Positions 53,140 to 60,465 of a stretch of 64,000 nucleotides of DNA are shown piece by piece. Made by a program: the position numbers and the translations under genes. Position 1 is the first letter of the stretch. Every line of letters starts with the position of its first letter. Under the pieces are notes generated by a model. That model was not told the DNA's origin. It saw only the letters and a list, made by a program, of their open reading frames with translations, and made no database searches. Origin of the DNA: Treponema bryantii (GTDB lineage: Bacteria; Spirochaetota; Spirochaetia; Treponematales; Treponemataceae); assembly GCF_900111035.1 (NCBI RefSeq), contig NZ_FOFU01000005.1, forward strand, positions 1 through 64,000, in the 5' to 3' direction.

Positions 53140-54390
53140 TTATAATAAATCCCGTATAAAACAGTTTTTATTTTTATCAAACTTATATTTAAACATTCCG
53201 TTTGTATCGGCGTATTGCTCGTTTCCGCACCAAAGAGTTGTAAGGTTGTCGAGATTATAGATTACACTGTGGATTGTCAGAATATAATCGTCAGCTTTGC
53301 GGTTTGGGCGTATAGTTCGCTGAGCAATTTTCTGCAGAATCTTCATTGCAGACATTTCATCTTCAATAATTGCGTCTGTTTTGGAAAGTTCGTCATACAG
53401 AATATTGTAGCGGTCCCAGCCTACCAGAGTTTTTGTACTGTATTCCTGGTAGTAGCCTGATTGAATGATAAAGTTTGTAACCCACTGAAAATCCGATTCT
53501 GCTTCATGAGGACCAATGTGCTCATCAGCATCATTATAAGTAACGACAAGTTTTCTTAAGGCCCCTTTATTATCAGAGCCGTTTTTGCCGTATACCCATT
53601 CAAGAATCGCACTTCTGCCAGAGCGGTCTGTAATCATTATGTGAAATGAAGTTCCGGCTGAATCGTGCATATCATAAGCTTTTGCAAAATCTATAGCTTC
53701 TTCCAGGGAATCTGCATAATCCAGAATCATTCTGATAAAAGTAGTTGGAGAAAAATCAGGAAGATCTGTATTCTGATCTGTAGCAATGACATTTCTGCCA
53801 TCTCCCTGATAGGTCATGTAAATTCCACAACTCACACCGGCGTCATTTATTCCGTCGAGAGGGGCATAAGGAGCAGCGAGGCAGTAAGCTTTTGAAATCA
53901 GATTATTTACATTTTTATATGCCGGAATATTTATAAAAGAAAGGTCTACAGTTGAAATTGAAGCATGACGATTTTTGTTACCTTTAATCCGGACAATACA
54001 TGTATTTGTAGAATAAAGATCATAATTTCTGGCAAAAAGATGTTCTCCATTTGGCTTACGTGCAGTAAAAGAAGAACAGCCGATTTTTGAAGTTTTGATT
54101 TTAAGCTTCAAAAGCCCCTTTGTCATTTTATTCATAATGAAATCCAGTAGCTCTCTGTCATTTTTTGCACCGCCCTGAGCAAGGTAATCATCAAAATAAT
54201 AATCACCATTAAATGACATTTCGTAGATTCCACATTGCAGAGAATTTTCTACGCGTGGCTTAAGAACTTTGATAGATGAAATAGCAGATATTTCATTTCT
54301 AAAGATAATACTAAATACTACTGCAGTAATCAGAACCAGCGCCAGAATTGAACTTAAAATGATACAGATGATTTTTGATACTTTTTTCAT
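53140..54390 (-). CDS. Membrane-anchored Ntn-hydrolase, paralogue of the protein at 20470
   Basis: The 416-aa protein has the same layout as that encoded at 20470-21708: membrane helix (about 7-30), a 70-residue propeptide-like region, GCSSFTAR with Cys105, and LFARNYD. SAILEWVYG and RTIRPNRKADDYILTIHSVIYNLDNLTTLWCGNEQ at the C-terminus also match. The two are clearly homologous along their whole lengths. It lies alone here, next to a Gfo/Idh/MocA oxidoreductase gene. Substrate unknown; amide or thioester acyl bonds are expected. Confidence 0.75.
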   Translation of the reverse strand: MKKVSKIICIILSSILALVLITAVVFSIIFRNEISAISSIKVLKPRVENSLQCGIYEMSFNGDYYFDDYLAQGGAKNDRELLDFIMNKMTKGLLKLKIKTSKIGCSSFTARKPNGEHLFARNYDLYSTNTCIVRIKGNKNRHASISTVDLSFINIPAYKNVNNLISKAYCLAAPYAPLDGINDAGVSCGIYMTYQGDGRNVIATDQNTDLPDFSPTTFIRMILDYADSLEEAIDFAKAYDMHDSAGTSFHIMITDRSGRSAILEWVYGKNGSDNKGALRKLVVTYNDADEHIGPHEAESDFQWVTNFIIQSGYYQEYSTKTLVGWDRYNILYDELSKTDAIIEDEMSAMKILQKIAQRTIRPNRKADDYILTIHSVIYNLDNLTTLWCGNEQYADTNGMFKYKFDKNKNCFIRDLL

Positions 54391-54433
54391 ATAAAATGAA
54401 CTCCTTTTGTTATTAAGACACTGTAAATTAAGA

Positions 54434-55468
54434 TTAAATAAATTTCGTTTTTATCTCTTCAAGAACCTTCAGGTCTTCAATCGCTGCAGATAGAGGACTT
54501 AGCAGCTTTTCTTTTTTATCCAGAAAATCAACTGCATTCTGAATCATATTTGAAAAATACCCGGTTTTCTTAGGGAGATGAATGCTCCTGTCTTTCGAAA
54601 GTGAAAAGAATCCTGTGTACAGTTTTGATTCCTTGCGTCTGTAGAATTTGGCATAACCGTTACCAAGACAGATTCGGCCCTCTGTGCCAAGAATATCAAG
54701 ACCAAAGCTGAAAAAGCGGCTGCGGCCACTCATACTGATTGTTACGTCTGCACAGGATGGAGTTGAAAAATGTGCGCTGAAGTTTCGAACCACATCTTTA
54801 TCATCTTTGAAAATTCCAGTAACAAGAGGTTTGGAAAGTTTTTCATCCAGAAGCCAGCTGATTATATCAACAAGATGAGTTCCGTCATGAAGCAGGCTGT
54901 AGGCACCGTCGTTTTCAAACTCTTTGCCGTAAATACGCAGGCCTGAATACAATTCTCCGCGGACAGACTGCAAGGTCCCAATATTTTTCAGATAAGTCTT
55001 TGCCATATTATAGTCTGCAGCAAAGCGTCGTTCATGGTTGACCATAACCGGAACTCCGGCTTTGTCTGCGGCTTCAGCAATTTCAGCAGCCTGAGTGCTG
55101 TTTAGCGCGACTGGTTTTTCCAGAATAATAAGGCGGGGTTTTGCCTCAATAGCTGCAAGACACTCTTTCATGTGAGAGTCTTCGTTTACAGCAACAGTAA
55201 TTATGTCGGGAGTTGGTATTGAGTTATACATCTCTTCGCTGGAAGAAAAGGTTTCTGCGCCTTTTACAAATTTCTTCCAATCTGCAAGATGTTCCGAGTC
55301 TGTGTCAGCAGCGGCAATCAACTTAATGCGTTTGTTGCCTAATAAGGCCATTGTATGAGAAGCAGGCTGTTCACGTTTTTTGTCAAAACCAAGAGAAAAA
55401 CCAATGCGCCCTGTGCCGACCAGAGCCGCTGTGTAAATCTTAGAATTATTTTTTGAATTCAACGACAT
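54434..55468 (-). CDS. Gfo/Idh/MocA-family oxidoreductase
   Basis: A 344-aa NAD(P)-dependent enzyme. The Rossmann motif GTGRIGFSLG begins near residue 18, and ILEKPVALNSTQAAEIAEAA (about 115) contains the family EKP. VMVNHERRFAADY and SLLHDGTHLVDIISWLL follow, the latter with the usual catalytic His. These enzymes oxidise or reduce sugars and related alcohols. A 43-nt gap separates it from the Ntn-hydrolase downstream, so they may be co-transcribed. Substrate unknown. Confidence 0.85.
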   Translation of the reverse strand: MSLNSKNNSKIYTAALVGTGRIGFSLGFDKKREQPASHTMALLGNKRIKLIAAADTDSEHLADWKKFVKGAETFSSSEEMYNSIPTPDIITVAVNEDSHMKECLAAIEAKPRLIILEKPVALNSTQAAEIAEAADKAGVPVMVNHERRFAADYNMAKTYLKNIGTLQSVRGELYSGLRIYGKEFENDGAYSLLHDGTHLVDIISWLLDEKLSKPLVTGIFKDDKDVVRNFSAHFSTPSCADVTISMSGRSRFFSFGLDILGTEGRICLGNGYAKFYRRKESKLYTGFFSLSKDRSIHLPKKTGYFSNMIQNAVDFLDKKEKLLSPLSAAIEDLKVLEEIKTKFI

Positions 55469-55515
55469 ATCTTAACTATAGTCTATAATAGGTTAGAAGA
55501 TTTTGAAAGTTTTTC

Positions 55516-56229
55516 TTATTCATTCCTGAAACCAGAAAGTGAAAATAATTGAGATAAGAAGTTCCAATAATTATCTGCGCTCTTTTTGTAGTTTTTAATA
55601 TTTTTTTCTGATAAATCAAATGTGTAATTTTCATTGAATATTAAATAATTAAAAAAGTGATACACCAATTTATCAGATTCTTTTAATTCAGAATAATTAA
55701 TTTTTTCTAAATCAGATTTCTTTTTCAAAAATATATATTTTTGAATTCCTATATCTAAATCCGTTAAATAATAATAAAATCTTTCTGCAAAAGATGTTGG
55801 ATCTGTTCTTGTATTTCCCCAAACAAGCCATGGCCAAATATCTAATTCAAATTTTTGAATTGGTTTGTCGTAGGTTCCATAATTATATGAACCTTTATTC
55901 CAATCATTTGTAACAAGATTCCCATCTTTATCAAACACAGCTTCCTCACCTGTGTCTTTTGTATAAACCTTATTATCTTCTTCACCACGCATTTTATGAA
56001 TATTATTTTCATAAGTATTTTTTAAGATGAAGTTTATTGCAGATAATCGTTCTGTTGGAATTTCAGAATCTAAATTTATGTTTAGTTTATTTAATCCATT
56101 CTTTAAGCAAATCTCGATATTTTCTTCTTTATATGAATTCTCAAAAACAGATAGAATCGTTTCTTCAGATTGCATTGAAGTTATTACCAAAGAAAAAACT
56201 ATACTTAGCAAAAAAAATCTTTTTTTCAT
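55516..56229 (-). CDS. Secreted protein of unknown function (237 aa)
   Basis: It has a signal peptide (KKRFFLLSIVFSLVITSMQS). The mature protein is AT-rich in coding, Asn/Lys-rich and has no recognised domain. GGAGATAAAT precedes the ATG. Together with the gene upstream (14 nt away) it resembles the AT-rich secreted unknowns in the integron array further right, but no attC is present here. It could be an old cassette that lost its site. Confidence 0.6.
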   Translation of the reverse strand: MKKRFFLLSIVFSLVITSMQSEETILSVFENSYKEENIEICLKNGLNKLNINLDSEIPTERLSAINFILKNTYENNIHKMRGEEDNKVYTKDTGEEAVFDKDGNLVTNDWNKGSYNYGTYDKPIQKFELDIWPWLVWGNTRTDPTSFAERFYYYLTDLDIGIQKYIFLKKKSDLEKINYSELKESDKLVYHFFNYLIFNENYTFDLSEKNIKNYKKSADNYWNFLSQLFSLSGFRNE

Positions 56230-56243
56230 ATTTATCTCCTGTA

Positions 56244-56642
56244 TTAGAATTCAAGCCTCTTTTTTTGAAAAAGGAAGGAATCCTCATTAATTTCAATTAT
56301 CATGGAACAACCAGTCTGGTCTGTAAAGCCTGTCATTCCAATTGAACCGAGTTTATCTCCTTTTTTAATCTTTTGCTTTTTTGATACTGAAATAGTTCCA
56401 AGATTGCAATATGTAACTTTAATTCCCAGTGAATTGTAATCAGCAATAATATATAATCCTTTTATATTGTCAAAACCGATATCAACAACACCTTCACCTA
56501 AACTGTAAATAATATCTCCTTCATTTCCTGGGATAAAATACTCATTTTCAGTTTTTTTTGGAATAAGGCTACCTGAATCTTCTGAAAAAAGAGAAGTGCA
56601 AAATAAAATTGTAATAGCAATAAGTAAATATTTCTTTTTCAT
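56244..56642 (-). CDS. Secreted degenerate M23 (LytM-like) protein
   Basis: A 132-aa protein with a signal peptide (KKKYLLIAITILFCTSLFS). The body follows an M23 peptidase pattern: GEGVVDIGFDN, GIKVTYCNLGTISVSKKQKIKKGDKLGSIGMTGFTDQTGCSMIIEIN. The catalytic HxH is replaced by CSM and the first ligand His is absent, so it should not bind zinc. It may be a peptidoglycan-binding or regulatory relic. It is 14 nt upstream of the gene at 55516, so co-transcribed, and starts 3 nt after the nitroreductase stop. Confidence 0.7.
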   Translation of the reverse strand: MKKKYLLIAITILFCTSLFSEDSGSLIPKKTENEYFIPGNEGDIIYSLGEGVVDIGFDNIKGLYIIADYNSLGIKVTYCNLGTISVSKKQKIKKGDKLGSIGMTGFTDQTGCSMIIEINEDSFLFQKKRLEF

Positions 56643-56645
56643 TTT

Positions 56646-57179
56646 TTATCCTTTAGCACCAAATCCATTGAACCACGCTCTTTCTTCAAAAGCTTTCTTT
56701 CGAGGTATAGAAGGTTCTGATTCTGCGATTCCTACAGGTAAAATACATACGAGGTCATAATCATCTGGAACATTCAGGATGGCTGCGATTTTATCGCAGA
56801 TGCGGTCAGTGTCGGTGATGTGGCCTTCGTACCAGCAGCTTTGATAGCAGAGGTCTACTATAGCAAGCAGCATATTTTCTATTGCGGCTGAATAATCCTG
56901 AACGGAAAAACATCTGTCGCGATACGCATTTATTTTTTGAGAAAGAACGCAAATCATTGCAGGTGCTGTTTCGCAAACCGGCGGCTCAATCACTGAGTTA
57001 ATCTTTTTGAGAATCTCAGCGTCATCTACACAGATCAAGCTAGTGGTCTGCTTGTTACAGCCAGAAGGGGCGGCAAGTCCTGCTTCCAGAATCTTCTGAA
57101 GGTCTTCTCTTGGTACAGGCTGATTTTTATATTTTCCGCGATAACTGCGGCGAGTCATGATGATATCTATTGTATTCAT
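56646..57179 (-). CDS. Nitroreductase-family FMN protein
   Basis: This 177-aa protein has the nitroreductase N-terminal motif MTRRSYRGKYKNQPVPREDLQKILEAGLAAPSGCN, which binds FMN phosphate, and a C-terminal VCILPVGIAESEPSIPRKKAFEE. It reduces quinone-like or nitro compounds with NAD(P)H. It is the first gene left of the integron array and directly follows attC-1 on the minus strand, with the cassette leader hairpin upstream. It is therefore probably the terminal cassette whose own attC has been lost, or the flanking chromosomal gene. Confidence 0.85.
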   Translation of the reverse strand: MNTIDIIMTRRSYRGKYKNQPVPREDLQKILEAGLAAPSGCNKQTTSLICVDDAEILKKINSVIEPPVCETAPAMICVLSQKINAYRDRCFSVQDYSAAIENMLLAIVDLCYQSCWYEGHITDTDRICDKIAAILNVPDDYDLVCILPVGIAESEPSIPRKKAFEERAWFNGFGAKG

Positions 57180-57199
57180 TTTGTTTTCTCACTTAAAAG

Positions 57200-57281
57200 C
57201 GCCCCAGTGCGGGCGTCCACATAACAATTGGTTGTACCGCAGACAGCTTGACTGCCTGTCGGCTACGAACCTTTGTTATGT
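57200..57281 (-). mobile_element. attC-1 with cassette leader hairpin
   Basis: ACATAAC (57219-57225) and GTTATGT (57275-57281) are complementary outer cores. GTTGTACC and GGCTACGAAC are the inner boxes, the latter with two unpaired bases. The tip is a CAGNCAG-CTTGA-CTGCCTG stem. A 5-bp leader hairpin CGCCC/GGGCG (57200-57215) lies exactly 3 nt outside the core, on the nitroreductase side. Confidence 0.88.
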
Positions 57282-57286
57282 GTTTT

Positions 57287-57601
57287 TTATATCAAATTAG
57301 CATAATCTCTTTTTGCATAGAAGATACGCATTATAGAAACTATTTTTTCAACATCATCAATCAAGTATAATGCAATAAAATTCTTGTAGAAAAGAAAACG
57401 ATGATATCCTTCATTCTGCAATACAGGATTATCACTCAGAGGATACATGTATGGATTTTCAGCAATATTTTCTTTTTCGTTCAGAAAGTCTACAAGAAGA
57501 TTGTCTGCAGCTGTTTGATTTTTTAGCGTATCTGAAATGTAATCTACAATTTCCGACAAATCTTCTTCTGCTTTCTCCATGATTCGAACATTATAAGCCA
57601 T
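57287..57601 (-). CDS. RelE/ParE-family toxin (integron cassette)
   Basis: A 104-aa toxin-like protein: MEKAEEDLSEIVDYISDTLKNQTAADNLL is the ParE/RelE N-terminal helix pair, and RFLFYKNFIALYLIDDVEKIVSIMRIFYAKRDY is the terminal sheet with the RIFYAKRDY end. I set the start at 57601, because the ATG at 57634 would overlap the antitoxin by 44 nt. It overlaps the antitoxin stop by 11 nt. It would inhibit translation or gyrase; which is unknown. attC-1 starts 5 nt after its stop. Confidence 0.85.
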   Translation of the reverse strand: MAYNVRIMEKAEEDLSEIVDYISDTLKNQTAADNLLVDFLNEKENIAENPYMYPLSDNPVLQNEGYHRFLFYKNFIALYLIDDVEKIVSIMRIFYAKRDYANLI

Positions 57602-57851
57602 GTTTTTCTCTAATTCTGGAAATTGCATCTTCAACGGAAGAGTATCTACCGTTTCTCATATCATCTTTAGCTTCTTCAAGTTTTCCGTATACATTTGCTA
57701 GAAAAAGGCTTTTTTCATATGTTTCCATACTCATAAGCACCATGTCACCATAACCATTTTTTGTTACAAAAATTGGTTCTTCCTCTTCATGGCAGAGAGT
57801 TGAAATTGCTGTTGTATTCTTCAAATCCCTTATTGGAACAATTCGTGGCAT
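57591..57851 (-). CDS. Phd/YefM-family antitoxin (integron cassette)
   Basis: An 86-aa antitoxin. The N-terminal DNA-binding part reads VPIRDLKNTTAISTLCHEEEEPIFVTKNGYGDMVLMSMETYEKS, a Phd/YefM fold, and the C-terminus (LEEAKDDMRNGRYSSVEDAISRIREKHGL) is the toxin-wrapping helix. AAGGAGAATTAA lies before the ATG. It forms an operon with the toxin and would autoregulate it. Such pairs stabilise large cassette arrays by post-segregational killing. Confidence 0.87.
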   Translation of the reverse strand: MPRIVPIRDLKNTTAISTLCHEEEEPIFVTKNGYGDMVLMSMETYEKSLFLANVYGKLEEAKDDMRNGRYSSVEDAISRIREKHGL

Positions 57852-57911
57852 TTAATTCTCCTTGTGGGATTATTTTACCACGGCTTGTCTTGGTTTGTCT
57901 ATAAAAAGGTG

Positions 57912-57948
57912 GGTTTGATCCGATGTTGACTACTAACTTTTGTTATGT
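57912..57948 (-). mobile_element. Truncated attC
   Basis: GACTACTAAC-TTTT-GTTATGT (57929-57948) matches the right half of the other sites, and GGGTTTGATCC resembles their tip stem with a TTGA loop. The left half with the other core is missing; ordinary sequence runs into the antitoxin leader instead. The GTTATGT core matches the ACATAAC at the other end of the 58297 cassette. Confidence 0.7.
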
Positions 57949-57952
57949 GATT

Positions 57953-58297
57953 TTAAGTTAAACTATATTGAAAAGCTTTTTCTAATCCTTCTTTGATTTT
58001 ATTTGTTATACTTTCTAAAGAATCGGATTTAGAATCATACCAGCAAAATATGGTAGATATTTCATTTGCATAAGTCGATAAGACATTTAAATTAACATAT
58101 CTATACGGAGCATATTCAGGGATATCAACAATAAGTTCCCCCATACAATTTTCTAATTCAAAGATTGCTCTATAACATTTGTTGTTATCAATTAAAATTT
58201 CTTTCTTATAAGATTTCGATGGATATTTTTGCAGTTCTTCTAAAAATGATTTTTTTACGCTTTGTAAAACAGTATAAAAATCAATTTCATTGTTCAT
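57953..58297 (-). CDS. Unknown 114-aa cassette protein
   Basis: No family recognised. The protein is soluble, with a helical N-terminus (FYTVLQSVKKSFLEELQKYPSKSY), a central beta region (CYRAIFELENCMGELIVDIPEY) and an acidic amphipathic C-terminus. This order resembles small immunity-type proteins, but the likeness is slight. The ATG at 58297 follows GAGG by 6 nt; the one at 58309 has no ribosome-binding site. It is a cassette bounded by attC-2 on its 5' side and the truncated attC on its 3' side. Confidence 0.65.
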   Translation of the reverse strand: MNNEIDFYTVLQSVKKSFLEELQKYPSKSYKKEILIDNNKCYRAIFELENCMGELIVDIPEYAPYRYVNLNVLSTYANEISTIFCWYDSKSDSLESITNKIKEGLEKAFQYSLT

Positions 58298-58371
58298 TAT
58301 TTTCCTCATAATAAATTAATTTGTAATTAGAATCGTAAGGAATCTTTTTGTTGTTTCTTTTTTTCTTCTAG

Positions 58372-58453
58372 CGCACCAATGCGGGCGTCCACATAACAAC
58401 TGGTTGTACCGCAGCGGGCTCGACCCGCTGTCGGCTACGAACCTTTGTTACAC
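58372..58453 (-). mobile_element. attC-2 with cassette leader hairpin (hybrid cores)
   Basis: The left core ACATAAC (58391-58397) and right core GTTACAC (58447-58453) do not match fully: each belongs to a different cassette. The tip stem is GCAGCGGG-CTCGA-CCCGCTG. The leader hairpin (58372-58387) has arms CGCACC and GGGCG with one mismatch, again 3 nt from the core. Confidence 0.87.
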
Positions 58454-58516
58454 GAAAATATTTCTTCCCGAAATATTATTCCTTATATACTCTTTATAAA
58501 AAAAAAGATTTATTTT

Positions 58517-58640
58517 TTCAGAAGCAACGCTTCTATTTTTTTTTAACTTTACTAAGCGACGAAAGTCTCGTACCATCGCTTCCTTGTTTCGCTCTAAAGT
58601 TCAATTTTCTTTTTAATCGAGCTTGACTCGATTAAAAAAT
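58517..58640 (-). repeat. Shared structured 3' element, copy A
   Basis: About 120 nt lie between the stop at 58658 and attC-2. They contain AGAAGC-AAC-GCTTCT, a middle AAGCG/CGCTT region and a perfect 11-bp stem TTTTAATCGAG-CTTGA-CTCGATTAAAA (58611-58637). A homologous copy is at 61657-61783 after another cassette gene. The last hairpin should terminate transcription in either direction. The remaining ~60 nt (58454-58516) show nothing beyond AT-rich sequence. Confidence 0.82.
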
Positions 58641-58657
58641 ATCTATTAATTCATTAT

Positions 58658-59206
58658 TCAGTATTTCAACAAACGAATAAACATGAATAACGAAGCAAAA
58701 AACATAAAAACTCCTATAAAAAAACGAACATCATTTCTCTTATCATACTCATTATTAATTAAAGGTTTTATAGTTGCAAGCATTAAACCAATAGAAAAAA
58801 GTAATAAACATAAAGACAAAAATAATTGATTTTTTTTGCTAAATATCATAAGAATCATCGCAATTACAACAATGATAGACCCTAACATATTTAGAATTGA
58901 TTTATCTTTTGCATTAATAGTTTCATCAGGTTTTTGTTCAAGAATTAATTTTCCGTTAAAAAAATATTGTTTTATAATATCATGTATTTTATCTTCGTTA
59001 TTTAATTTATAGTATTGAAAAACTTTCTTTCCAATTCTATTGGCTATAGAAACATATCCATTTTCTTTAAATATTTGAAGCCAGTTTGATTCATCAGTTT
59101 CAATACAAATATCATATTTAGATTGTTTTATAGCGTTATCAACAAATTCCTTTAACCTTGCATAGTCGAGTTTTTTATATTTCTTATTATTTATTTTTAT
59201 ATTCAT
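58658..59206 (-). CDS. Cassette membrane protein of unknown function (182 aa)
   Basis: Residues 1-105 are a soluble basic domain (YDICIETDESNWLQIFKENGYVSIANRIGKKVFQYYKLNNEDKIHD). The last 70 residues hold three hydrophobic helices (LNMLGSIIVVIAMILMIF, LFLSLCLLLFSIGLMLATI, VRFFIGVFMFFASLFMFI). No family recognised. The start lies 13 nt before the leader hairpin of attC-3, so almost nothing but that hairpin precedes the coding region. Ribosome-binding site weak (AAAAGAAAAT). Confidence 0.65.
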   Translation of the reverse strand: MNIKINNKKYKKLDYARLKEFVDNAIKQSKYDICIETDESNWLQIFKENGYVSIANRIGKKVFQYYKLNNEDKIHDIIKQYFFNGKLILEQKPDETINAKDKSILNMLGSIIVVIAMILMIFSKKNQLFLSLCLLLFSIGLMLATIKPLINNEYDKRNDVRFFIGVFMFFASLFMFIRLLKY

Positions 59207-59218
59207 TTTCTTTTAAAG

Positions 59219-59299
59219 CACCCCAGTGGGGTGTCCGTGTAACAACTGGTTGTACCGCAGGCAGCTTGACTGCCTGTCGGCTACGAACCTTTGTTATAC
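59219..59299 (-). mobile_element. attC-3 with cassette leader hairpin
   Basis: Cores GTGTAAC (59237-59243) and GTTATAC (59293-59299); again they belong to different cassettes. The tip stem is GCAGGCAG-CTTGA-CTGCCTG. The leader hairpin CACCCC-AGT-GGGGTG (59219-59233) is a perfect 6-bp stem, 3 nt from the core. Confidence 0.88.
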
Positions 59300-59392
59300 G
59301 ATTATATAAAAAGTATTGTATTTATCAGAATTTTGTCAATTTCTTAAATACAATACTTATATTATTATACTTCCAAATTTGATGAAGAATAA

Positions 59393-60346
59393 TTATTTGA
59401 GGATTACCTGTTCAAAACCATTTCCTGTTAGAATATAGTTATGAGTTCCATCGCCTAAATGAAAATCACTTTTAAAAGAAAGTTCATCAAAATATGGAGT
59501 TAAATATAAATGCACTCTATTTGCACTTTTTATTATATCAAATACAGAATCAGAGCTTTCTATCCAATTGTTATTGTAAAATTCAAAATATGAAATTCCA
59601 ACTTTTAACCATTTATCATTTTGTTGTTCAGAAAGTTTATTGCCTTGTGGAAGAGCATAATAAAGTAAAATTACTTTTCCATTTTCTAAATAATGAATTA
59701 TAGAAAGATTATCCCAATCTTTTGGTGGCTTTATTTTATTATTTATCATATTTGTATACTCATCTACTTCATAAGGAATATCGTCAGCTATATAATTATA
59801 TGAGTTATATGAATATGGCAAAAAAGTCATTTCTGAAATACAGGTATCTGTATATTTTGTTCCTTTATAGATGGAATGGATTTTAATTATTAACTCTGTG
59901 CAATTTTCAAAATGTATATAATTGAAATATTGTGGTTTATAGGTATCTCTAAGTTTACAATAATAAACATTTCCTTTTCCATCATGTATAGAAATGAGTT
60001 CAACCCTATTATTATTGTAATAATGTTTTAATTCTCCATAGCCATTACGAATGACCAATGCGTCAATATCAATAGGGGATTCATAACTATAGGTAATTTC
60101 TGTATCAATTCCATCTCCGGGTTCTCCCTCAACCCAACTTTTCCAAGAACCATCACAAAGATTATTTGGAGAATAAAAATCAACAGACTTATTTTTTTCG
60201 ATTAAAATTGAAGATGATGTTATTTTACTTGGTAAATATTTATTTATATCAAAAGTTTCTAAGCCACAATTACAATCGATCCCATGGGCTATTAACCTAT
60301 AACAAATTACAAATACAAACAGCGATGAAACAAATACTTTTTTCAT
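59393..60346 (-). CDS. Secreted discoidin-like (NADase-type glycan-binding) cassette protein
   Basis: A signal peptide (KKVFVSSLFVFVICYRLIA) leads a 317-aa protein. Residues about 40-180 resemble the NADase-type glycan-binding/discoidin domain: SPNNLCDGSWKSWVEGEPGDGIDTEITYSYESPIDIDALVIRNGY, a carbohydrate-binding jelly roll. The C-terminal 130 residues are unrecognised. This would place a glycan-binding protein at the cell surface or in the periplasm, encoded by a mobile cassette. A GGAGAAAAAAATG ribosome-binding site is present. Confidence 0.72.
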   Translation of the reverse strand: MKKVFVSSLFVFVICYRLIAHGIDCNCGLETFDINKYLPSKITSSSILIEKNKSVDFYSPNNLCDGSWKSWVEGEPGDGIDTEITYSYESPIDIDALVIRNGYGELKHYYNNNRVELISIHDGKGNVYYCKLRDTYKPQYFNYIHFENCTELIIKIHSIYKGTKYTDTCISEMTFLPYSYNSYNYIADDIPYEVDEYTNMINNKIKPPKDWDNLSIIHYLENGKVILLYYALPQGNKLSEQQNDKWLKVGISYFEFYNNNWIESSDSVFDIIKSANRVHLYLTPYFDELSFKSDFHLGDGTHNYILTGNGFEQVILK

Positions 60347-60360
60347 TTTTTTCTCCTAAG

Positions 60361-60444
60361 CACCCCAGTGCGGGTGTCCGTATAACTACGCACTTAAACG
60401 GTGGCGGGCTTGACCCGACATCCGATTTGAAGTGCATGTTATAC
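60361..60444 (-). mobile_element. attC-4, divergent inner boxes, with leader hairpin
   Basis: Cores GTATAAC (60380-60386) and GTTATAC (60438-60444) match. The inner boxes differ from the other sites: GCACTTAAACGG pairs with CCGATTTGAAGTGC, leaving two bases unpaired in the same arm as elsewhere. The tip is CGGG-CTTGA-CCCG. The leader hairpin CACCC/GGGTG (60361-60376) is 3 nt from the core. Confidence 0.87.
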
Positions 60445-60465
60445 GTTTACTTAAAATATATGAAG

